Shown: positions 26,701-34,755 of the stretch, one piece after another
How the letters are laid out: every line of letters begins with the position of its first letter
Position numbering within the stretch: position 1 is the stretch's first letter
NCBI RefSeq assembly: GCF_003813965.1
Contig: NZ_CP033896.1
Coordinates: 1,860,001-1,924,000, forward strand
Source of the DNA: Corynebacterium choanae
Lineage (GTDB): Bacteria > Actinomycetota > Actinomycetes > Mycobacteriales > Mycobacteriaceae
DNA: 64,000 bases
Reading direction: 5' to 3'
The notes under the pieces: model-generated
Told to the model about the DNA's origin: nothing
Seen by the model: only the letters and a program-made list of their open reading frames with translations
Databases searched by the model: none
Program-made: the position numbers and the translations under genes

Positions 26701-27322
26701 GGCGCGCCAATGGCTTCAGCTGTTTGCCCAGTTCATCAGTTAGATCCTGCAGACGATCCACATTCGCCTGCATATTGACCAGTTTGCGCTGCGCTTTCTC
26801 TTTCCGCCGCTTGTGTTTTAACACCCCTGCGGCTTCCTCGATAAACGCCCGCCGTTCTTCCGGGCGAGACTGCAGAATCTCCGCCAGGCGCCCCTGTCCG
26901 ACAATGACATGCATTTCGCGCCCAATACCGGAGTCTGACAGTAGTTCTTGCACATCCATCAAGCGGGCTTTCTGCCCGTTGATCTCATATTCGCTCGCCC
27001 CATCACGGAACATGCGGCGAGTAATGGAAACTTCGGCAAACTCGATCGGAAGTGCCTGATCACGGTTGTCGATCGTCAGGGTAACCTCTGCCCGACCAAG
27101 CGCTGCCCGGGATCCTGCACCAGCAAAAATGACATCATCCATTTTGCCGCCGCGCAGGTTTTTTGCCCCCTGCTCCCCCATCACCCAGGCAAGTGCGTCG
27201 ACCACATTGGATTTCCCTGACCCGTTCGGCCCCACCACGCAGCAGATCCCTGGTTCAAATTTTAGGGTCGTCGCAGACGCAAACGACTTAAAGCCCTTGA
27301 GCGTCAACGATTTCAAATGCAC
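23783..27322 (-). CDS. smc: Chromosome segregation protein SMC
   Basis: This 1,179-residue SMC ATPase compacts and segregates chromosomes with ScpA and ScpB. The start GTG at 27322 gives VHLKSLTLKGFKSFASATTL, the conserved SMC N-terminus, with AGGA 8 bases upstream; the longer frame adds 12 unlikely residues. Walker A GPNGSGKSN is at 31-39. Two long coiled coils flank a hinge at about 500-650, where Gly-rich non-coiled sequence lies. The C-terminal head has the signature LLSGGEKSL and Walker B FYVLDEVEAALDD. The length is normal. scpA and scpB are not in this window. Confidence 0.96.
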   Translation of the reverse strand: MHLKSLTLKGFKSFASATTLKFEPGICCVVGPNGSGKSNVVDALAWVMGEQGAKNLRGGKMDDVIFAGAGSRAALGRAEVTLTIDNRDQALPIEFAEVSITRRMFRDGASEYEINGQKARLMDVQELLSDSGIGREMHVIVGQGRLAEILQSRPEERRAFIEEAAGVLKHKRRKEKAQRKLVNMQANVDRLQDLTDELGKQLKPLARQAKAAQRAATVQATVRQARQRLAAFDYMTRETAVNKLQAEAQQAGQARDAAAARVAQAQDALTAAEQQVTQLSPATEEADKLFFDLSSLKETVAATRRIAADRAQQQVTEPNFAGEDPQELRRRAAAATSQLAALEEQREEAQERRETIAEQLDDAQQQLRAAEAEVAKRMRAIADKREGLVRLLAREETVNQQLARLRDDAATFDETVRALEDKVRLSQRELLLAKENLHASNAARSPLVEAVDTAAAEATAAETRLDTLRKQVSELEKQLATRHGMISTLQATLPVGDDTEFAKLTAHLTSLAQHLTVAPAYAPAVAAALGGHAQGLVGDITVDAITELDPAGITRTTVVQQKTDDRQHAAQPQPGWRLDITLPAGCRWILDVIECEPSIAPIINRLLADVVVVDNPAAIGEIVQFDQRLRVVDQSGTLAGYGWVEIGRKHSNPVEVASKISTAEAEAAAYAEELQVVEGTLDGATKAAATARVTLARAQAALAEHDAAHTAVAKDVDRAETQVAATTAEAAKAATRYADTETQLAALQEEYDDLVDRLALAEDPQELAEPDTAERDAAQQAVAQLSAMEVEARLALRTVEERVESLTGKPESLLRRAEAETQARARAAAAAEQARAKQTLARAIADHASALFARLEVACEVALAKKREAKTSLDAATTARSQAASHVRTSQQQLDSSTEQAHAIGVQLARAEELLEQAASHITSQLATDPASLVAELGIGDDFDREAEQQQLAQAQRDLTALGKVNPLALEEYKALEERHSYLVKELDDIERARADLRQVIAEVDDKILTLFTDAWRDVEAHFPQVFATLFPGGTGRLVLTDPNDMLTTGIEVEARPPGKKVTRLTLLSGGEKSLTTLALLVAIFKARPSPFYVLDEVEAALDDVNLRRLIALLKQLRHDSQLIIITHQKPTMEIANVLYGVTMRGDGVTRVISQRMTPFHDEPEELVEAPAPPGEPTP

Positions 27323-27708
27323 GGGCAAAATCCTAACAAACTCCCGCCCAGACACCATCCCTTAGCAACACTGGTTTCCCAGCAACCGAATCCACCGTAT
27401 CGCTACTTCCCTGTTGTCGCTCACGTCCAGTCTTGGTGATAAGCCACTATCACGCCCGCCAGCGAAGCAATATTGCCCAGCGGCGCAGCGGATGAATCTG
27501 TTGCTTTTCCAGTTCGCACCTAACCAAACAAGGCTGTCACGGTTTCACCCCCTTGAGCTATCCCAGTCGTCTTTTCAGTGACACCTATCTAGCACCGGTG
27601 CCACAAGGTTTTAACAGATCACGGGACAGTAGTCTTCGGGCTGCACCCACTAAGGTCGAGTCTGTGCGCAGTTCGCTTCGATCCGAATTCGCCGAGCATC
27701 AACATTTT
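27323..27708. other. Intergenic stretch between smc and the esterase gene
   Basis: No convincing gene is present. It should hold the smc promoter and the end of the esterase transcript. No clear stem-loop with a U tract was found. Confidence 0.4.
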
Positions 27709-29064
27709 TTAGCCACTTGTACCTGGAATGGTGTCGCCGCGGACAAAGGCTGCAATCTCCCAGCACAGGTCGTCTGCGGCGGGCATGTCGCCGATCCGGT
27801 CGAATAATCCGTGAGTAACACCACGGTAATCAACGAGGCGACATGGATGCTGTTGTGAAGATAATTGATTGGCTAACGCCAGCACTTGGCCACGGAAGAA
27901 GTCGTATGCGCCGATGCACAAAAACACTGGCGGGAGCTGCCGCAAATCCCGTTGTGGCAGATTATCGGCGGACACTGTAGACGCATCCATGCGGAGATAT
28001 TCCACAAAATTGGGGTGTGTCCATTGTGCAGCTGCATCCGCCAACAGGGTATCTAGCATGGCTTGTTGTTGTGAACAGATGGTGTATTCCGCTGCAGCTG
28101 CAGTGATGGTGTTGAGCTGAACACGCCAGTCACAGTGCGGATAGAGCGCGACTACACCAGCTAAGGGAGGCGATAGTCGGTCATTCTGTGCCAGGGTGAG
28201 ACTGGCGTGGAGTGCCAGTCCCCCGCCCGCGGAATCCCCGGCGATGAAGATACGTCGTGGATCAAGGTTCCATGGCGATGTGTGGTGCTCTGCGGAACTG
28301 AGTGCTGTGATGGCTTCGGTGACGGCGTGCAGCATCACTGTCCATGGGGTTTCTGGTGCTAAGGGATAGTCGATGCTGGCTACCAGCGCAGGGGCAGCTG
28401 CACTGAGTTGGCGTAGCGCTTCATCAACGACGTCAAGGCTGCCGGTGACATAGCCGCCGCCATGCAGATAGATCACTAATGGTAAGGATTCCGCCGCGTG
28501 AGCAGCATTAGGGGATCCGTCAGCGGTAAGCGGCCGATACCAGCGAACCGGCATGGTCAGGCTTTGTTGTGGTTCAGCTGTACTGGCAGGTGATCGTCGT
28601 TGCATGTCGACCGCTGTAGACAGTGGCACAGTCACCGTGGTGTGACGGGTTTCCACAGCAACCGGACGGGAACAGGATTTCACGCCAGTGCCTGCCCGAA
28701 TGGTTTGTGCAGCAGCTTGCAGATGGTCGGTGCGCAATGTGGGGTGTGTGGTGCTTTCTGCTAGCAAGTGTGCCGGGGTTCCGGTGTGGTGTTCTGGCTC
28801 CGCTGCAGCAGATGAGGATTGAGGCGGGGTTGGTGTGCCGGGATTGGATTGGAGGCGATCGAATACTTGGGCGTCGAAACGATGGGCAAAACCATGGTCG
28901 AATGTGGGCTTTTCGACGTGCACAAATGTGTCGGTGCACCGGGTGATCCGGGTTTGTGCAGCGATGGCTGCGGCACGTCCAGCAACACTTGCGTGTGCTG
29001 TGCGGCTGTTCGGTTGGCTACCGGCAGGCTGTGGTGAGGACGGCTCAGATTTCGGGGTGTGCAT
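27709..29064 (-). CDS. HSL-family alpha/beta hydrolase (esterase/lipase)
   Basis: This 451-residue protein has the oxyanion motif HGGG at 201-204, the nucleophile elbow GDSAGG (Ser278), and well-placed Asp388 (GAYDFF) and His418 (VTHGL), giving a complete catalytic triad of the hormone-sensitive-lipase class. The first 130 or so residues are an Ala/Ser/Thr/Pro-rich extension with no signal peptide, so it is predicted to be cytoplasmic. HSL-type enzymes act on short to medium acyl esters; the natural substrate is unknown. GGGAG lies about 9 bases before the ATG. It is downstream of the rclA-like gene but separated by a strong terminator, so it should have its own promoter. Confidence 0.88.
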   Translation of the reverse strand: MHTPKSEPSSPQPAGSQPNSRTAHASVAGRAAAIAAQTRITRCTDTFVHVEKPTFDHGFAHRFDAQVFDRLQSNPGTPTPPQSSSAAAEPEHHTGTPAHLLAESTTHPTLRTDHLQAAAQTIRAGTGVKSCSRPVAVETRHTTVTVPLSTAVDMQRRSPASTAEPQQSLTMPVRWYRPLTADGSPNAAHAAESLPLVIYLHGGGYVTGSLDVVDEALRQLSAAAPALVASIDYPLAPETPWTVMLHAVTEAITALSSAEHHTSPWNLDPRRIFIAGDSAGGGLALHASLTLAQNDRLSPPLAGVVALYPHCDWRVQLNTITAAAAEYTICSQQQAMLDTLLADAAAQWTHPNFVEYLRMDASTVSADNLPQRDLRQLPPVFLCIGAYDFFRGQVLALANQLSSQQHPCRLVDYRGVTHGLFDRIGDMPAADDLCWEIAAFVRGDTIPGTSG

Positions 29065-29333
29065 TGGTTATTGCTCCCGCCTTGTGTGGTGGTGATGTGC
29101 CCAAACGCTGGAGGCCCCGGCGCGGCCGGTGATAAGCGGGCACGCTCCCATCAGCCGCTCAGGGTTACCCCTAGCAAGACGACGATGGTTGCAGTGTTGG
29201 CACTGTCAGCACTGATGACCATCGCTGATGGTTGGTGATCATACGCCTGCCAGGGGTATCGATTGGCATGGATTCAAGGGAGGGGTGTGGAACCCACATG
29301 TCAGCACGCGGTCTGGAGCAGGGAAGACAAACA

Positions 29334-29368
29334 CGTCCAAGGCGGTAGCTGCTTGCCCGCCTTGGACG
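29334..29368 (-). terminator. Intrinsic terminator of the RclA-like gene
   Basis: A perfect 12-bp stem (CGTCCAAGGCGG with its complement) and an 11-base loop is followed on the minus strand by TGTTTGTCTTCC. It begins 25 bases after the stop codon. The rest of the gap 29065-29333 contains a small ACCATC/GATGGT repeat that may belong to the esterase promoter region. Confidence 0.75.
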
Positions 29369-29392
29369 CGTGCGTGGCGTGTTGGAAGGTGG

Positions 29393-30760
29393 TTAGCCCA
29401 ACACCCCGTTGAGCAGCTCACTGCTGGAAGGATGAGTCACAATAAGGTTGCCCACCTCGGTGGCAGGAACGTTTGCCTGCATTGCCAGCACCACGGTGTT
29501 GATGATCTCTTGGGAATCAACACACCATAAGGTGGCGCCCAAGATCTGATCGTCAGTACCGATATGGAACACAATGTTGCCTTGTGATTGACCAACAATT
29601 TTTGGTCGCGGCATAACGGCAATATCGGCCACTGCCGCGCTGCGGGTGGTGTATTCGATACCTGCTTCATCAAGTTCCGCCGTGGTTTTCCCGACTGTGG
29701 ACAGTGGTGGATCAATGAAGGTGGTGGTGGGAATAATGCGGTGTTCCCGGCTGCGGACATCCCCGATCCCCCACCGGTCGTGAAGGACGATCCGATGATC
29801 GTCGAAGGAAAGATAGGTAAATTGCGGTGCCCCGGTCACGTCGCCGACGGCATACACCCCATCGACCCCGGTGCGGCACTGCGCATCGACGGCGATGGCT
29901 CCACGATCAGTGACGGTGATCGAGGTGTTCTCCAGGGCAAGCGCATCGGTGGCAGGGATCCGACCAATAGCGGTAAGCACTAACGATGCAGCATAGCGCT
30001 GTGTGGTGCCGTCTACTTCCGCCACAACGGTGACCTCATCGGCGGTGGCTGCTCCTTCCACTGCGGTCACCTGTGCACCGCCGACATAGTGCAGCCCTTG
30101 TTGTTTCAGATGCTCAAGCACTGCAGGGGCAATCTGCTGGTCGATGCGGCCAAGGAATGTGTCAGCAGCATCAAGCATGGTGACTTCGACGCCAAGCGGC
30201 AGCATAAGGGAGGCGAATTCGACTCCGATTGGCCCGCCGCCGATAATCACCAGTTTCTTAGGCAGTGTGGTGATCTGCTGGATGCCGGTGGAATCAACTA
30301 CCAGACGATGGTCGCCGCCGGGCACCGGCAAAGTGCGGGCGATGGCACCGGTGTTGATGATGATGGTTTCTGCGGTTACCACCGTGTCGCCAACCTGTAG
30401 CGTGTGGTCGTCTAGAAAGTGTGCCTGCCCGTCAACAATGGTTGCCCCAGCGTTTTCCACCATCGCCTTGTTGGCGCTGTTCATTTTCGCAATGAGGCTG
30501 TCTCGATGTGCTTTGGCGTTGTCCCAAATCGTCTGTCCGTCAAGTGGCGTGTCGTTGAGTGTTGCCGCGGCCGCATATTCCCGCACTTGGTGAAGCAACG
30601 TTTTCGTCGGCACGCAGCCAATGTTGATACAGGTTCCGCCATACATTTCAGGCGATTGCTCAATCACCACAACCTTGTCGCCGGCTTTGGCGCGTTTCAT
30701 CGCAATGGTTTTCCCGGCTTTCCCGAAACCGATGACTGCTACGTCGACGTGATACTCCAT
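29393..30760 (-). CDS. rclA: RclA-like flavoprotein disulfide reductase (probable hypothiocyanous acid reductase)
   Basis: This 455-residue class I pyridine nucleotide-disulfide oxidoreductase starts with the FAD loop VIGFGKAGKT (residues 9-18) and carries the redox pair Cys44/Cys49 in GGTCINIGCVPTK. A second dinucleotide motif IIGGGPIGVEFA serves NAD(P)H, and HPSSSE near the C-terminus supplies the usual His-Glu. The N-terminus matches Escherichia coli RclA closely in pattern (GFGKAGKT, IEQS, MYGGTCINIGC, PTKTL). RclA reduces hypothiocyanous acid, the oxidant made by host peroxidases in saliva and mucosa. Mercuric reductase and mycothione reductase are less likely: there is no metal-binding N-terminal domain and the FAD segment differs. 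It is divergent from the NUDIX gene. Confidence 0.85.
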   Translation of the reverse strand: MEYHVDVAVIGFGKAGKTIAMKRAKAGDKVVVIEQSPEMYGGTCINIGCVPTKTLLHQVREYAAAATLNDTPLDGQTIWDNAKAHRDSLIAKMNSANKAMVENAGATIVDGQAHFLDDHTLQVGDTVVTAETIIINTGAIARTLPVPGGDHRLVVDSTGIQQITTLPKKLVIIGGGPIGVEFASLMLPLGVEVTMLDAADTFLGRIDQQIAPAVLEHLKQQGLHYVGGAQVTAVEGAATADEVTVVAEVDGTTQRYAASLVLTAIGRIPATDALALENTSITVTDRGAIAVDAQCRTGVDGVYAVGDVTGAPQFTYLSFDDHRIVLHDRWGIGDVRSREHRIIPTTTFIDPPLSTVGKTTAELDEAGIEYTTRSAAVADIAVMPRPKIVGQSQGNIVFHIGTDDQILGATLWCVDSQEIINTVVLAMQANVPATEVGNLIVTHPSSSELLNGVLG

Positions 30761-31172
30761 AGTGGTCTGTGAACTCTGCTTTCTTGTCGTTTGCTGGTCA
30801 AGGGGTACAAGCGCCCCAGCTTCCTGTCTGCGGCGGCGCCGAATACAGCTGCGTTTTTCTCAACAGTCACCGCGACGGCATACCAACCGCGGGCATAGCG
30901 TCAATGCTGATATTGTTCGCCGTCACCGACCCGACAGGTGGTGGCACTAGTAGCTGCAACGAATCAGGCCACATCGCTATTCCACTAAGTAGTAGCGTGT
31001 GGCAAACAATCTCGCCTGCCGATAACGTGACGCCATCGGCGAGCTGTGGCTTGCTGCCAGGAATATGCGGCGGTGGAATATTGCGGATAGCCATCCCGGC
31101 CGTAACCGGTGCATGCTGCTTGCCAGTGGCGGCAGATAGCAGCAGTGCGGAAGATGGCTACACTTAATGGTT
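30761..31172. promoter_or_regulatory. Divergent promoter region of the RclA-like and NUDIX genes
   Basis: The two genes point away from each other here. For the NUDIX gene, TACACT at 31159-31164 lies 8 bases before ATG 31173, the geometry of a leaderless promoter. A minus-strand frame at 30867-31094 has surprisingly protein-like composition but no ribosome site, and is not called. Confidence 0.45.
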
Positions 31173-31718
31173 ATGGCAACACCAGAGTTTGTAACCCGTT
31201 TGCGGGAAAAAATCGGCAATGATCCGCTTTTGCTTCCCGGTGTAACGGCAGTGGTTATGCGTCCCCCACAGCAGGAAGATCCTATTTGGGCGCTGCCGGA
31301 AGTTTTGCTGGTTAAACGGAGCGATAATGGCCAGTGGACGCCGGTGACTGGAATTATCGATCCGGGTGAGCAAGCCCATCAGGCAGCGGTGCGGGAGGTG
31401 AAAGAGGAAACTGGCCTGACTGTTCAACCTGCAGCATTGCTGGGTGTGGGTGCGGTAGGTCCGGTCACCTACGACAATGGGGATGTCTGCTACTACCACG
31501 ACACGTCGCTGCGGATGGAGGTTGTGGAGGGCACCGATCCGACACCGATTGTGGGCGATGACGAGTCCACCGAGGTCAAATGGGTGGTGATTAATCAGCT
31601 GCCGGCGATCGCTCCCCGTTTCCGGATGGTGATTGCTGACGCTGCAGCACAGATGAAGCATCCTCCCGGGTTTGTGCCGCGTATGGGGTTTACGAAACGC
31701 AGTGAGATGACCTACTAG
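31173..31718 (+). CDS. NUDIX hydrolase
   Basis: This 181-residue protein has a full NUDIX box, GIIDPGEQAHQ then AAVREVKEETGL at about 60-82, the Mg-binding pyrophosphohydrolase signature. The substrate is unknown; related actinobacterial proteins are annotated as 8-oxo-dGTP or ADP-ribose type pyrophosphatases, but the sequence does not decide. The ATG at 31173 is preferred because the candidate -10 lies 8 bases upstream; ATG 31167 would sit too close. It is divergent from the RclA-like gene, which fits an oxidative-damage theme, but this is inference. Confidence 0.85.
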   Translation: MATPEFVTRLREKIGNDPLLLPGVTAVVMRPPQQEDPIWALPEVLLVKRSDNGQWTPVTGIIDPGEQAHQAAVREVKEETGLTVQPAALLGVGAVGPVTYDNGDVCYYHDTSLRMEVVEGTDPTPIVGDDESTEVKWVVINQLPAIAPRFRMVIADAAAQMKHPPGFVPRMGFTKRSEMTY

Positions 31719-31820
31719 CGTGCTGTCCAATGCTTGAGTCAATAATGCTCGAGCGAATACTTTCTGCAGCACCTGTGGTGCAGCGTGCACCCCTTGAGAG
31801 CACTGGGGACTACTGCATTA

Positions 31821-31876
31821 CCCCACACCGTGGCACGCAGGCCGTAGTGTAGCCTGCACATATCCACGGTGTGGGG
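31821..31876 (+). terminator. 56-base nested stem-loop after the NUDIX gene
   Basis: An outer perfect 13-bp stem (CCCCACACCGTGG and its complement) encloses an inner 6-bp stem (GCAGGC/GCCTGC) with a 9-base loop. It lies 103 bases after the NUDIX stop, in the gap 31719-32208 between convergent genes, and is followed by GGTTGTTTCG. It probably terminates the NUDIX transcript; it may work in both directions. Confidence 0.65.
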
Positions 31877-32208
31877 GGTTGTTTCGCCGCAGTAGTCGAC
31901 ACACCAACCTGCACCCACACCACCCGAAGGATAAATCATCTCTGCCGACATGATCCCCTAGTGTCACCAGGCTATCGATACCAGGACAGTTCGCAGACTT
32001 GGGCAGGGTGTCTCCTGCACACGAACGGTTACGACCCGCCACCTGGTGCTCACCCACTGCTGGTGTGCCGGGCAGCATCCATCCGATGCTGGGGATTGCC
32101 CCGCCCTATGCTGCGATTACACAGGAAATATGGCACAACCCCGCACCTTCCTGAGATAACCCCGCAAACCATCCTGCGCTAGTCGAGTGGTGTTGATTGC
32201 AACCGCTG

Positions 32209-33150
32209 CTACTGCGGTAGTTCGTCGCCTTGCCGCGGATAGGAAGTTTGCGCCCCGTGACCGGTCACCGCGAAAGCCGCCACCCGCACAGCGTGACGTA
32301 CCGCTGCCAGCAAATCGTCACTGGTAGCCAGTTGCGCCGCTAACGCACCAACAAAGGCGTCCCCGGCACCGGTGGTATCTACTGCTTTCACCTTCGGGGA
32401 GGCGACATGAGTTGCGTCCAATCCGGCCGCCGGATGACTCACCACAGCCCCTGCCGCACCCAGGGTGATCACCACAGATTTCACCCCGCAATCCACCAGA
32501 GCCGCCGCGATCGCCGCCGGGGATGCATCGTCGAAGTTTGTGTCGTTCCCAAGTTGACGCAGTAACAGCCCAGCTTCGTGCTCATTTGCCACCAGTGGAT
32601 CAGCGGCAAGTAGTACTTCCCAATCAACGTCGATGACCGGCGCCAAGTTGACCACTAACCGGGGCGTCGAATGCGGACTTTCACACATCACCTGGTAGGT
32701 GCGGGCTATTGCGGCAGCCGGGATTTCCCCTTGCACGATCACCACTGCAGCGTCGGTAATCGTGTCACTAGCAGCGGTGACCTGCGCCGGGGTAATGTTC
32801 GCGTTTGCCCCAGGCACCACAATAATGGAGTTTTCGGCGGCCGCATCCAAGGTGATCACAGCAAGCCCAGTCGAGGTGTCGCTAATAGTGGTAACCGCTG
32901 CACAATCCACCCCTGATTCGTGGAGCATCCGCAATGCAACAGCGGCATAGTCATCGTCGCCGACCGCCCCCACAAAGGCCACCTCTGCCCCCTGGAGCCG
33001 GGCAGCAACCGCTTGATTTGCTCCTTTGCCGCCGGGCGATTGACTCATCGTGTGGGCAAGCAAGGTCTCCCCGGGATGTGGATGACGTTCCACCTGCAAA
33101 GTAAGGTCAGCGTTTAGCGACCCGACAACAACAATTGATGATGCACTCAT
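32209..33150 (-). CDS. rbsK: Ribokinase (PfkB family)
   Basis: This 313-residue protein starts IVVVGSLNADLTLQ. The PfkB signature SPGGKGANQAVAA is at about 38-50, and the C-terminal DTTGAGDAFVGAL (about 262-274) contains the catalytic Asp and anion hole. The order GGKGANQ points to ribokinase rather than fructokinase. It phosphorylates ribose at O5 for entry into the pentose phosphate pathway. ATG 33150 is preferred to the longer frame because family members start at this MxxxxVVVGS position, although the AAGG is very close to it. No rbs transporter or LacI-type regulator is adjacent, so it is an orphan kinase here. Confidence 0.92.
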   Translation of the reverse strand: MSASSIVVVGSLNADLTLQVERHPHPGETLLAHTMSQSPGGKGANQAVAARLQGAEVAFVGAVGDDDYAAVALRMLHESGVDCAAVTTISDTSTGLAVITLDAAAENSIIVVPGANANITPAQVTAASDTITDAAVVIVQGEIPAAAIARTYQVMCESPHSTPRLVVNLAPVIDVDWEVLLAADPLVANEHEAGLLLRQLGNDTNFDDASPAAIAAALVDCGVKSVVITLGAAGAVVSHPAAGLDATHVASPKVKAVDTTGAGDAFVGALAAQLATSDDLLAAVRHAVRVAAFAVTGHGAQTSYPRQGDELPQ

Positions 33151-33346
33151 AGCCTTAAAACTACCCGGCACAGCTGCCTCGGTGGGATACCACGAGAAAA
33201 AACAATGCAACCGGCTCTCCACGCCGGAGCAAACTCAGCCATAATCCTGCCGCAGCATCCATCTCATCACCCGTTGCCTGGCCAGATGTTCGTGCAGCAA
33301 CGATGCTCGGATCACCCAGTGTTCGACCGGTTTGGTGGTGCTTTGT

Positions 33347-34066
33347 CTATAGCGACGTGCCAATAAGTAGCCCCACCCCGTAAGTTACAGCCAGGCCGGC
33401 TGCACCGCCAAGCACCAAACGCAGCATCGACCGCAGCCGGGAAGTTTTCGACACACCCGCGGAAATCGCACCGGTTAACGCTAGCGTCAACAACGTCACT
33501 GCAAGCAGCACGACCGCAGCAATGGATTGAGGTGAAACTAACACGGCCAACAGCGGTAACGCGGCACCAACAGTAAACGCCCCCGCGGAAGAAAACGCCG
33601 CAACCAGTGGACTGGTGAGTTCTTCCGGATCAATCCCCAGCTCCAGCTGCAGATGCACATCGAGTGGGTCGCCCTGTTCAATTTCGGTGACAGCCTGTTC
33701 AGCTGTCGCAGCAGATACGCCATAGCCTTGCAAAATAGCGACCATTTCGGCATGTTCTTCCCGCGGCAGATGAGTAAGCTCATGGCGTTCTTTCGCGATG
33801 AGAGCCTGCTCGGTGTCACGCTGCGCAGAAACCGACACATATTCCCCCAGCGCCATCGACACTGCACCTGCAACAGTGGCCGCCAACCCGGTGGTGGCGA
33901 TCACTGTGTTGGACTGTCCGGCCGCAATCACCCCCATGACGATTGCTGCCACCGACACGATGCCGTCGTTTGCGCCCAGCACACCTGCCCGCAACCAGTT
34001 CAATGTGGACTGGTGACTCGACTCGTGGGTTTCTCCTTCGTGGGGTATTGCTGTCTGAACCGTCAT
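33347..34066 (-). CDS. VIT1/CCC1-family iron/manganese transporter
   Basis: This 239-residue membrane protein has the family opening LRAGVLGANDGIVSVAAIVMGV and the paired segment VAGAVSMALGEYVSVSAQRDTE. A cytoplasmic acidic/His region (REEHAEMVAILQGYGV) follows, then three C-terminal membrane helices. Family members move Fe2+ or Mn2+ out of the cytoplasm. AGGTG lies just before the ATG. The upstream region carries a hairpin with a partial DtxR-like core, so iron control is possible but unproven. Confidence 0.9.
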   Translation of the reverse strand: MTVQTAIPHEGETHESSHQSTLNWLRAGVLGANDGIVSVAAIVMGVIAAGQSNTVIATTGLAATVAGAVSMALGEYVSVSAQRDTEQALIAKERHELTHLPREEHAEMVAILQGYGVSAATAEQAVTEIEQGDPLDVHLQLELGIDPEELTSPLVAAFSSAGAFTVGAALPLLAVLVSPQSIAAVVLLAVTLLTLALTGAISAGVSKTSRLRSMLRLVLGGAAGLAVTYGVGLLIGTSL

Positions 34067-34256
34067 GTGTGCACCTCATCTGTACATTCCACGACAACAC
34101 CGCCCGCCATACCGTCCGGTGGGCAGAATCACAAGAACATCAGCACTGTGCCAATCGATGCTACTGGAATCACGCCGACAGATGCGTGCTCTCCCGTCCA
34201 AATACGGCACGTAACCGGTTGTCGTATTCTTCAAGCTAGGTGCAACTACCTGGTAA

Positions 34257-34303
34257 AACAAGGATGACTAGGCAATCCAATGATTGTATTGGCTAGCCTT
34301 GTT
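34257..34303. promoter_or_regulatory. Large imperfect palindrome upstream of the VIT gene
   Basis: AACAAGG and CCTTGTT bound a long inverted repeat with a 4-base bulge. The right arm, read on the minus strand, contains AAGGCTAGCCAA, which matches the DtxR consensus at 11 of 19 positions by eye. It lies about 190 bases upstream of the VIT ATG and about 450 bases beyond the symporter stop. It may be an operator or a second terminator. I see nothing else firm in 34067-34755. Confidence 0.35.
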
Positions 34304-34705
34304 CCACCCCGCAGATCAACGTTGCCTTCACAAAGCACCTTCCCCCGGCAACCTGGCCGCAGTATGTCGTGAAACAAGGAAAAACCGCAGGTAATCCTTA
34401 AGTTCGCGCGCAATACAGCTGATCAGATCAGCAGCTGTGCAACAGTCCCCGGCAGCCGAACATAGGACAGTCTTTGCTTGGTAGCCACACGACGATGCCA
34501 AGCCTTTCTGCCCCGATCAGGGGCATCGCCACGCACCAGTCTGCTGCCGAATGCGCCTTGCTCTATGAAGACACATTCGGCAATCCACATAACACAACAC
34601 CCGCCGCGGCACACAGGAAGATCGAATACAACACTCATCGATGGTGCGTATCATCCCTGCATACCCAACGGCGGGTGTGCGAGTTTATGAATGGGAAAAC
34701 CGTAA

Positions 34706-34726
34706 CCCGTTTGCACGGTGAACGGG
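34706..34726 (-). terminator. Intrinsic terminator of the AGCS symporter gene
   Basis: CCCGTT and AACGGG form a 6-bp stem with a 9-base loop, 30 bases after the stop. On the minus strand it is followed by TTACGGTTTTCCC. Confidence 0.6.
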
Positions 34727-34755
34727 GCGGAAGTGCTCTGCTTGTTTCAGCAGTA

